From Flexilinea sp. (GTDB lineage: Bacteria > Chloroflexota > Anaerolineae > Anaerolineales > Anaerolineaceae), in the NCBI GenBank assembly GCA_017432685.1, contig JAFRIR010000137.1, forward strand, positions 1 through 64,000: a stretch of 64,000 bases of DNA. The letters run 5' to 3'. Shown here piece after piece: positions 37,418 to 44,569 of the stretch. Numbering within the stretch: position 1 is the stretch's first letter; each line of letters begins with the position of its first letter. The position numbers and the translations under genes are program-made. Below the pieces are notes generated by a model. The model was not told the origin of the DNA and searched no databases. It worked only from the letters and a program-made list of their open reading frames with translations.

Positions 37418-38260
37418 TTATTTTGGGAGGAACGGATTGTAAAAACGACTCCCATTTCTGAAGGTTACATAAAGTGCCATAGCGCCTGCAATAATTGTTA
37501 CTGCAATGACGATATAGTCCGCCCGGCTGAAAGGTCGTTCGGAATACCAGGTGCGCTTATTATTTTTCCCGAACCCGCGCAGATCCATGGCATTGGAAAC
37601 CAGATCGATATGGTCCAGACTGGAAAAAATCAGCGGTACCGCGATCCCGATCAAACCGGAGATCCTTTTTTTCAGCGGCGCTTTTCGGGAAAGATCCACG
37701 CCCCGTGCCTGCTGCGCCTGTGAAATTTCAACATAATCGCTCTGCACATCCGCAAGGTACCTGAGTGTGATGGCTACCGCATAAGAAATCTTATACGGTA
37801 CACCGATCCTGTTCAGAGATGACGCAAATTCACTGGGATCGGTGGTGACAATAAACAGAAGGGCTATGGGAACAACCGTGAAATATTTCAGCATTACGTT
37901 GAAAAGATAAAAAAGCTGTTCCTGAGTCACCGTATAACGGCTTGAAAACCTGAAAAGCTCATGCCTGGTCCCGTAAATTTTCACACCTTCTTCCGGTGAG
38001 AAAATATAAATCGCTATCGTGTTCAGCGTCAGGAAGACCAGGATCGTGATGAGGACAAAACGGACCTCACTGACTTTGATCTTTGCCAGCCGAAACACAA
38101 TGATCCCAAACACCAACGCACCCAACAGTACGAAGGTGTTGTAAGAGAGCATGCAAACGATGGTCCAGACCAGAAAGACGATCAGTTTCGTTGCACCGCA
38201 CAGACGATGAACCGGGGTCTCCCGCGGGATATAAGAGAGTATCTTTGTCGAAGTGGCCAT
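37418..38260 (-). CDS. ecfT: ECF transporter transmembrane component (EcfT)
   Basis: A 280-residue integral membrane protein with about five to six helices and two cytoplasmic coupling helices carrying the family signature A-R-G motifs: QAQQARGVDL (about 183-192) and AMDLRGFGK near 227. It links the double ATPase to the substrate-binding S-component. Its ATG shares one base with the stop of the upstream ATPase gene (TGATG), so translation is coupled. The N-terminus (YIPRETPVHRLCGATKL) is also typical of EcfT. Confidence 0.92.
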   Translation of the reverse strand: MATSTKILSYIPRETPVHRLCGATKLIVFLVWTIVCMLSYNTFVLLGALVFGIIVFRLAKIKVSEVRFVLITILVFLTLNTIAIYIFSPEEGVKIYGTRHELFRFSSRYTVTQEQLFYLFNVMLKYFTVVPIALLFIVTTDPSEFASSLNRIGVPYKISYAVAITLRYLADVQSDYVEISQAQQARGVDLSRKAPLKKRISGLIGIAVPLIFSSLDHIDLVSNAMDLRGFGKNNKRTWYSERPFSRADYIVIAVTIIAGAMALYVTFRNGSRFYNPFLPK

Positions 38261-39969
38261 CAGCTGCGCAGCTCCTTCTCATGAGAAATGAAGTTCTCGA
38301 TGAAATTCAGCGGATCATCCAATCCCGCTTTCTGTGCCAGGGTGAACAGACTGGTCTCCTTCAGGTTTGCACGTTCTATCACGTCCGGATCGCTCAGCAC
38401 CCGTGCCGCACTGTCATCACAGATCAGTTTTCCGTCCGCAAGAACGATAGAACGCCGGGCATACTCCAGCATCAGGTGCATGTCATGTGTTACCATCAGG
38501 ATGGTGATGCCCTGTGACTGTAATTCCTGCAGGAAGGTCATGATCTCCGTGTAATGCCGGAAGTCCTGGCCGGCAGTCGGTTCATCCAGCAGCAAAAGGT
38601 CCGGCTCCATCACCAGGATCGAAGCGATCGTGACGCGTTTTTTCTGCCCATAGGAAAGCGCAGAGACCGGCCAGTTGCGGAAGGGGTAAAGCCCGCAGGT
38701 TTTGAGCGCTGCGTCTACTCGTTTGTCGATCTCATCCTGCTGAACACCGCGGAGGTAAAGACCATAACCGACCTCCTCCCGTATCATCGCTTTGCAGATC
38801 ATCTGGTTCGGGTTCTGCATTACATAACCGACCGTTTGCGCACGTTCGTAGATCGATTGACCGGATGCATCTGCCCCGTTGAGCATGATTTGTCCGGCAG
38901 ATGGCTGGATGAATCCACAGATCAGTTTGCACAGCGTACTTTTCCCGGCGCCGTTTTTCCCGGCAATCGCGGACATTTCCCCACGCCTTATACTGAAGCT
39001 GATGTTATCCAGAATTTTTCGTCCTCCTTCGTCATAGGAAAAACTAACGTTCCGGAAGGACAGGATTTCAGAACCCGGCGACGGTTGAGAAACGGGAGTG
39101 ATCTGCTTTTCCCGGTTCATCAATACGTCACGGTAATCGCTTACTTCCATGCTGTTCAGGCTTTCCGGATGCATTTCCGGGGTGATTTTTACTCCGGCAT
39201 AAGACAAGGCCGTGACATAAAGCGGTTCGCGGATACCATAACGCCGCAGGATGCCGGATGATAGTATTTCGTCCGGCGTGTTATCACAAATGATCCTACC
39301 CTCGTCCATCAGGATAATGCGATCCATTTTCCGCCACAAAACATCTTCCAGCCGGTGTTCGATCACGATGATCGTGGCGCCGGATTGTTTTCTTGTCTCA
39401 TCGATCAGCTCGATGGCGCTCTTGCCCGTGGCGGGATCAAGATTTGCCAGCGGTTCATCAAACAGCAAAATGTCTACGTCATCGACCATCACCCCGGCAA
39501 GAGCGACTCGTTGTTTCTGTCCGCCGGAAAGCTCCTGCGGGTGAGATTTCAGAAACGGATCCATTGCAACCGTTTGTGTTGTTTTGAGCACTTTTTGTTT
39601 CATCTCGGGAAGGGCAATCATATCATTTTCGAGAGCAAAGGCGACATCTTCCCCCACTGTCAAACCGACAAACTGTCCGTCAGAATCCTGCAGTACGGTA
39701 CCGACATGACGCGAGAGAGAAAAGATATCCATCTCCGCCGTATCCTGCCCGTCTACCAAGAGCTTCCCGGTGATGGCGCCTTTATAATAATGCGGGATCA
39801 ACCCATTGATACAATGTCCGATCGTGCTCTTTCCGCTGCCGGAAGGACCGGCGATCATGACCTTTTCACCTTTATTGATGGTCAGGTTGATATCATAAAG
39901 CGTCGGTGCAGATTGTGCCCGATATTGAAAAGTGAAGTTTCTGAATTCAACAGCCGTTGTAATATCCAT
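38260..39969 (-). CDS. Fused double ECF ATPase (EcfA-EcfA')
   Basis: A 569-residue protein with two complete ABC ATPase domains in tandem, of the YkoD type. Domain 1: Walker A GPSGSGKST (41-49), signature LSGGQKQR, Walker B ILLFDEPLANLD. Domain 2: Walker A GKNGAGKST (337-345), LSYGQKKR, LLLLDEPTAGQD. The start is at MDITTAVEF (39969), ten codons inside the longest ORF, although no good ribosome site precedes either. A 9-bp hairpin (39983-40007) lies directly upstream. It forms an operon with ecfT. Confidence 0.9.
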   Translation of the reverse strand: MDITTAVEFRNFTFQYRAQSAPTLYDINLTINKGEKVMIAGPSGSGKSTIGHCINGLIPHYYKGAITGKLLVDGQDTAEMDIFSLSRHVGTVLQDSDGQFVGLTVGEDVAFALENDMIALPEMKQKVLKTTQTVAMDPFLKSHPQELSGGQKQRVALAGVMVDDVDILLFDEPLANLDPATGKSAIELIDETRKQSGATIIVIEHRLEDVLWRKMDRIILMDEGRIICDNTPDEILSSGILRRYGIREPLYVTALSYAGVKITPEMHPESLNSMEVSDYRDVLMNREKQITPVSQPSPGSEILSFRNVSFSYDEGGRKILDNISFSIRRGEMSAIAGKNGAGKSTLCKLICGFIQPSAGQIMLNGADASGQSIYERAQTVGYVMQNPNQMICKAMIREEVGYGLYLRGVQQDEIDKRVDAALKTCGLYPFRNWPVSALSYGQKKRVTIASILVMEPDLLLLDEPTAGQDFRHYTEIMTFLQELQSQGITILMVTHDMHLMLEYARRSIVLADGKLICDDSAARVLSDPDVIERANLKETSLFTLAQKAGLDDPLNFIENFISHEKELRS

Positions 39970-39982
39970 AAATATAAAGCAG

Positions 39983-40007
39983 GAGACGCCGAAAAACACG
40001 GCGTCTC
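39983..40007 (-). other. Hairpin just upstream of the double ECF ATPase gene
   Basis: Perfect 9-bp stem GAGACGCCG / CGGCGTCTC with a 7-nt loop, 13 nt before the ATG at 39969. There is no T run, so it may act in translation or RNA processing rather than termination. Confidence 0.5.
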
Positions 40008-40103
40008 ATAGTTTCAATTTTTACAGCTATCTGGATTTCCGGCAGGATGCAGGCTCAATGCGGCCACGATACTTTGGAAATCCCATTCATTTAGCGTTGC
40101 CGT

Positions 40104-40166
40104 CTGAAACCTGATACCTGCCACCTGACCTCTAAAGTCTAATGTCTAAAGTCTAATGTCTATTCT
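40104..40166. repeat. Degenerate heptamer array 3 (9 units)
   Basis: Nine consecutive 7-mers: CTGAAAC, CTGATAC, CTGCCAC, CTGACCT, CTAAAGT, CTAATGT, CTAAAGT, CTAATGT, CTATTCT. Every unit begins CTR or CTA-like, and two different units repeat exactly. The last unit contains the TAG stop (CTA on plus) of the UPF0397 gene. Confidence 0.75.
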
Positions 40167-40705
40167 TTACTCAGACTGCCGGCAGATGTGCGGGTCTTCG
40201 CGTAAAGCGTCAGGAAGACAGAGCCTAAAATCGCCACCGTGATCAAGTTTGCAGCGCCAGCGGTGAGACCCTGAAGGAAGACCTTGTCAGCAGGTTCCTT
40301 GTAGATCAGGATATCAAGGACAGGAGCCAGAACACCCCAGCCGATGATGTTTGCCGCGATCTGGTAGAGGTTGAAGAAAAGCAGGTCTTTGCTGTTGAAA
40401 TCCCCGTCTTCCACATTGACCTTGTTTTGGCACAGACCAACCGCACAGCCGACAAATGCAGAGACAACAACCCAGCTCCACCAGACGCTGCCGTACATGG
40501 TAGCATCTGTCAACGTATGGCCGATAAAGCCGATCAGCGCCCCTGCAAGCGGTCCGAAAACAGTAGACATGAAAGCCAGAAAAGCGTAGGCCGTGTTGAT
40601 GGAAGTGTTGGGAATGCCGCTCGGGATCGATACAAAGCGGTTCAGTACATAGAAAACTGCTGAGCCAATGCCAATAGCAACGATTGTTCTCGTATTGATT
40701 TTCAC
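40160..40705 (-). CDS. UPF0397 ECF-transporter substrate-binding (S) component
   Basis: A 181-residue membrane protein with about five to six helices. The sequence follows the UPF0397 family closely: IPNTSINTAYAFLAF, GPLAGALIGFIGHTLTDA, WWSWVVVSAF, FNLYQIAANIIGWGVLAP and the C-terminal TRTSAGSL. The family consists of S-components of ECF importers whose substrate is not assigned. The start is GTG with AAGG upstream. It begins 12 nt after the carboxyltransferase stop and is followed, after 190 nt, by the matching ATPase and EcfT genes. Confidence 0.9.
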   Translation of the reverse strand: MKINTRTIVAIGIGSAVFYVLNRFVSIPSGIPNTSINTAYAFLAFMSTVFGPLAGALIGFIGHTLTDATMYGSVWWSWVVVSAFVGCAVGLCQNKVNVEDGDFNSKDLLFFNLYQIAANIIGWGVLAPVLDILIYKEPADKVFLQGLTAGAANLITVAILGSVFLTLYAKTRTSAGSLSKE

Positions 40706-40717
40706 AAGTTACGCCTT

Positions 40718-42193
40718 TTATTTGTTCTTCATCTGCAAAAACTCATCCGCGGCCGGTCCAAAGACTTTATGCAGCAGCAGATCTTTGTGGCTCTTAATAA
40801 AGGGCTCGTCCACCGGGTCTTCCATACCGGGCATCAGGTAGGAAGCAGGCCTGTATTTCTTAACTTCCGCGTCTTCACCGCAGACCTGGTACAGTACTTC
40901 CTGGTTCACCGGAGCCGGTGTCTTGCCGAATTCACCCAGCAGGATCATCTTGAATTCATTGGAGACGAAAGCATAGCGGGAGCCGGTCATCACGTTGAAG
41001 GCTGCCTGTGTACCGACGATCTGGCTGGTGGGGGTGACGAGCGGTACATAACCCACATCCGCACGCACGGAAGGAATCTCGGCCATGACATCATCGAGCT
41101 TTTCGGCAGGTACGCCCATTCCGGCCAGCTGTTTCTGCAGGTTGGAGAGCATACCGCCCGGAATCTGGCTTTCAAAGATGCGATCGTCATAGCCCGGATA
41201 ATCCAAGTCAGACATGATCTCACGGCTCACGGCAATAGCGGTGGGAAGGTCATTCTTTTCAATGGCGTTGACCATCTTCGCGACTTTTTCCCGCGGGACA
41301 TCTTCAAAGCGGACCGGCTTGCGGCGGAATTTACCGAAGGACGGGATAGAATCTTTCAGTTCTTCAAAGATCACACGCAGCTTATCCTGAGCTTTGGAGA
41401 TAGCCTCTTTGTCAAGACCGTGATCATAACCCATTTCTTCCGCAACGATGGCCATCACCTCGATTGGAGAGTGGGAAGGACCGCCGGCAAACGGAGAAAT
41501 CGCGGTGTCGATCGCATCAATACCGTATTTAATTGCTAATGCGCCATTGACGAGAGAAACGCCTGTGGTGGAATGGGTGTGCAGTACGACCGGAACCTTC
41601 AGTTCCTTTTTCAGCGCCGGGAAGAGCACTTCCGCAACCTCCGGATGGAGCAAACCGGCCATATCCTTGATGGCGATGCGGTCAACACCTTCCGCTTCCA
41701 GCGCTTTCGCGTAGTTGATAAAGTATTCGGTAGTGTGGACCGGGCTGGTGGTGTAAGAGATAGCTGCCTCTACTTTGCCGCCATAGGCTTTCGTTGCAAG
41801 GATCGCCATACGGAGGTTGCGAATGTCGTTCAGCGCGTCAAAAATACGCATGTTGACGGAGCCGCTTTCGATGCTCTGGCGGATAAAGGCAATGAGTACA
41901 TCATCCGGATAGGGATTATAAGCAAAAAGGTTCTGACCGCGCAGCAGGGACTGGATCTTTTCTCCCCCGCCCAGGCAATCACGGAATTTTTCCAGTCGTT
42001 CCCAGGGATCATCCCGGGTGAAGCGGATGGCGGAGTCAAGTGTGGCGCCGCCCCACAGTTCAAAAATGTTGTAACCGGCATCCTTGATGATCGGCAGGAC
42101 GCGCATGCATTGTTCGGTTGTCATGCGGGTCGCGGCACAACTCTGGTGACCGTCACGCAGTGTTAAATCATTGAAGTACACTCTTTTAGCCAT
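40718..42193 (-). CDS. Carboxyltransferase subunit, OadA/PycB family, without biotin domain
   Basis: A 491-residue cytoplasmic TIM-barrel carboxyltransferase of the oxaloacetate decarboxylase alpha / pyruvate carboxylase B type. LTLRDGHQS near the N-terminus holds the metal-binding Asp; the biotin-pocket Lys lies in IAIKDMAGLL (about 175), and HTHSTTG supplies two metal His. The usual C-terminal biotinyl domain (AMKM) is missing, so the biotin carrier must be a separate protein. It probably moves CO2 between biotin and pyruvate/oxaloacetate. AAGGAG precedes the ATG. It is operonic with the UPF0397 gene. Confidence 0.9.
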   Translation of the reverse strand: MAKRVYFNDLTLRDGHQSCAATRMTTEQCMRVLPIIKDAGYNIFELWGGATLDSAIRFTRDDPWERLEKFRDCLGGGEKIQSLLRGQNLFAYNPYPDDVLIAFIRQSIESGSVNMRIFDALNDIRNLRMAILATKAYGGKVEAAISYTTSPVHTTEYFINYAKALEAEGVDRIAIKDMAGLLHPEVAEVLFPALKKELKVPVVLHTHSTTGVSLVNGALAIKYGIDAIDTAISPFAGGPSHSPIEVMAIVAEEMGYDHGLDKEAISKAQDKLRVIFEELKDSIPSFGKFRRKPVRFEDVPREKVAKMVNAIEKNDLPTAIAVSREIMSDLDYPGYDDRIFESQIPGGMLSNLQKQLAGMGVPAEKLDDVMAEIPSVRADVGYVPLVTPTSQIVGTQAAFNVMTGSRYAFVSNEFKMILLGEFGKTPAPVNQEVLYQVCGEDAEVKKYRPASYLMPGMEDPVDEPFIKSHKDLLLHKVFGPAADEFLQMKNK

Positions 42194-42433
42194 TTTTTCT
42201 CCTTGAGTAGGCTTTTTGTCGGTTGATGATAATTCAGAGACGATTGGAAGGATCAGACATTTTCCTCAAAAACTATCTCCAAATCTTTGATAATTCATGT
42301 AAATTCATCACATCACTGTGCAATTTTACACTAATAATATCATACCCGATAATCCTGATTTTGCGTTATAAAACTCTCAAATTATGAGGTTAATTATCGC
42401 GTGAAACAGGTGAGTGTTAACTGAAACCGGTGA

Positions 42434-42781
42434 TCAGAACAGTCCCCAGTCAAGGTCGAATCCTTCCTCCATCATGCTCTGGTCCCAGAGGTCCATACGC
42501 AGGTCAATCACGACGGGTGTGCCGAGAACGGACTCGGCATGGGTACGGACATCCTCGACCATGGTGGGAGCGTAGGGGCAGAAAGGTGTGGTCAGGATCA
42601 TGGTGATCAGGTAACGGCCTTCCTGAGCCTGTACGTTGCGGATCAGCCCCAGTTCGATGACACTGTAGCCAAGTTCAGGGTCCCGGACTTCCCGCAGTGC
42701 GTCACGCAGCAGAGCAGCTTTTTCAGGTTCGGCGGGTTCAAATTCCCATACCGCCGGGTTTCTCTTTTCTTCTTCAGACAT
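42434..42781 (-). CDS. DUF59/MIP18-like iron-sulfur assembly protein
   Basis: A 115-residue cytoplasmic protein of the MIP18/PaaD/SufT family: LREVRDPELGYSVIELGLI is the typical first motif, and the Cys in TTPFCPYAP is the conserved family cysteine. These proteins help assemble or deliver Fe-S clusters. GAGGAG precedes the ATG. It stands alone between array 4 and a 240-nt gap (42194-42433) in which I see no RNA structure of a known class. Confidence 0.88.
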   Translation of the reverse strand: MSEEEKRNPAVWEFEPAEPEKAALLRDALREVRDPELGYSVIELGLIRNVQAQEGRYLITMILTTPFCPYAPTMVEDVRTHAESVLGTPVVIDLRMDLWDQSMMEEGFDLDWGLF

Positions 42782-42853
42782 AAAAATCTCCTCAAAAAAA
42801 CTTATGTATCAGATATCAAATTACGATCTGACGAGTTTCATATAAAAGCCGGT

Positions 42854-42902
42854 AACTACAAATTACAAACTACCAACTATCAACTATATACTAACATCTA
42901 CA
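42854..42902. repeat. Degenerate heptamer array 4 (7 units)
   Basis: Seven 7-mers: AACTACA, AATTACA, AACTACC, AACTATC, AACTATA, TACTAAC, ATCTACA. The TAG stop and the last codons of the minus-strand gene at 42884 are encoded by the array. Confidence 0.7.
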
Positions 42903-44560
42903 AATAGCTCCTTCTCCATCAGGAATCGTCGGATCTCGGTGATCCCTTTCGGGTCGATGAGGAGCGATGTCGGGTTGATCTGCTGCAGGATCCATTTTTC
43001 CAGTCGGGATGTGTTCAGCAATTCTGCTAAAATCGACTCATCCGGGACTGTCAGGATGGTAGCAGAATAAATCAAAGCTGTATGTGATGCATTTTCCGGT
43101 GCAGAAAGCATGCGCTCCAGTGTCGGCGGAACCTTGTTCCCGGAAAAGCGCCGCAAAAGAGAAAGCAGCGAGGTTCTGCTCAGCCCGAAACGTTCCGCCT
43201 CGGAAAGAGATGCGGGGGTGAGGCGGAACACGACCCTGTCCCGATCGACTTTTTCGATCTCCGCATAACGGGCAGCCATATAGCGGAAATAACGCGGTAC
43301 CTTCGTGCTGCAGGCGATCTCTCCGTCTCCGGAAATCGTGGGCAATGCCTGTTCCAGATTCGGTTTGGAGAGAATTTCTTCAGCTGTTTCCGGCTGTTCG
43401 GATTCGGCAAGGTAAAAACGTACATCCTGTGAGAGTCGGAACGCGGTCAATTCCTTGTGGTCTTTTTCCGCAAAGGCGCATTGAGCGAGCCCCAACCAGC
43501 TCAGGGGACCGGAAAGCAGAAAACGGAGATACGCTCCTTCCATCTGATACCAGGCCCCGATGCCGGACAGGTCGTTTCCTTCCGTGTCCTGCAGCTGCCA
43601 GCGTTCCTCACGAAAGGCATCACGCAGGAATTGCGGATGAGCTTTTTTCACGGCAGCGAGAAAGCCATTGGCACTGATCCATGTATCAGGAGACAAATCA
43701 CTCAGCAGTTTGAGTATGACTCCACGTGGTTTCGTTTTGGAAAAAACAGGATCTGTCAGTACGTTGATCTCAGGACTTTCAATAAGCTCATTGTAATTCT
43801 CAGTATTCCGCCAGATCCTGAGCAAACTGATCCGGGCAGACGTACGATTGTGAATCAGAAAATTGCGTATAGCTTCTGTGTTAGGATTGTTGGTATCATC
43901 GAAATAAACGCTATCGCTAATAAGAGCATCCAGAAAACGGATCCAGGTATCCGTAACATCCAAACCGGGAAAAGTCAGCATACGCTCATCCCGTTTTAAT
44001 GCGAGTCCCAAACAGAACAGGTCCGGCAGTGATTTATCTTCCGCTGCAACAAAGGCAGTCTCCGAAGGAATAGCAGGACGGACGGTTAGAACAGGCACCG
44101 CTGTTTTGGGTGCAGCTTGCATAGGGATGATTCCGGAAATGATTTTCAGAAGGTCTTCCGGCAGAACATAGCAATCCTTTAGCCCCTCATTCATCGGACG
44201 AATCTCTCGAAAAATCAAGCCCCGATACCAAAGACTTTCGGTAAGCGAGACAGGGTTTTTCCACAGCTTCTCCCTCATAATCCTGTCTGTACCTGCAACA
44301 CGAAAAGGCCCAAACATAGCTTCAAAGCCTTCTGATTCTTCAATGCCGTCCTTTTGGATCAGGTACTGAAACGGTGATAGAAATTCTTGCCATTCAGGAG
44401 AGTTAAGTTTCTTCTTGAGGACAGCCGGATCTGTCATCCGGTCACACAGCATCCGGATCAGTTCTTCATAGTTCGGTGTGGAACGCAAATTGAGCCAGAA
44501 AGATGCAATGACGCTCAAAAAGCGGGGCTCACAGCGGTAAAGCATTTGACGAAGCAGCAT
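42884..44560 (-). CDS. Helicase-associated-domain protein (Helicase_C_3-like), no helicase motifs
   Basis: A 558-residue cytoplasmic protein. The C-terminal region (about 430-555) resembles the XPB/Ssl2-associated Helicase_C_3 domain: FRYMAARYAEIEKVDRDRVV, FRLTPASLSEAERFG, VPPTLERML. The N-terminal part has winged-helix-like pieces (NYEELIRMLCDRMTDPAVLKK; WYRGLIFREI). No Walker or DEAH motif is present, so it is not itself a helicase; in actinobacteria similar proteins are encoded beside XPB-like helicases, but none is nearby here. The last residues lie in a heptamer array. It follows the GT-C gene by 9 nt. Confidence 0.65.
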   Translation of the reverse strand: MLLRQMLYRCEPRFLSVIASFWLNLRSTPNYEELIRMLCDRMTDPAVLKKKLNSPEWQEFLSPFQYLIQKDGIEESEGFEAMFGPFRVAGTDRIMREKLWKNPVSLTESLWYRGLIFREIRPMNEGLKDCYVLPEDLLKIISGIIPMQAAPKTAVPVLTVRPAIPSETAFVAAEDKSLPDLFCLGLALKRDERMLTFPGLDVTDTWIRFLDALISDSVYFDDTNNPNTEAIRNFLIHNRTSARISLLRIWRNTENYNELIESPEINVLTDPVFSKTKPRGVILKLLSDLSPDTWISANGFLAAVKKAHPQFLRDAFREERWQLQDTEGNDLSGIGAWYQMEGAYLRFLLSGPLSWLGLAQCAFAEKDHKELTAFRLSQDVRFYLAESEQPETAEEILSKPNLEQALPTISGDGEIACSTKVPRYFRYMAARYAEIEKVDRDRVVFRLTPASLSEAERFGLSRTSLLSLLRRFSGNKVPPTLERMLSAPENASHTALIYSATILTVPDESILAELLNTSRLEKWILQQINPTSLLIDPKGITEIRRFLMEKELFVDVSI

Positions 44561-44569
44561 GATTTTCCG

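Noticed and set aside
42194..42433. TPP or other vitamin riboswitch upstream of the carboxyltransferase gene
   Set aside because: No CTGAGA or other class consensus or convincing stems were seen in this 240-nt gap.
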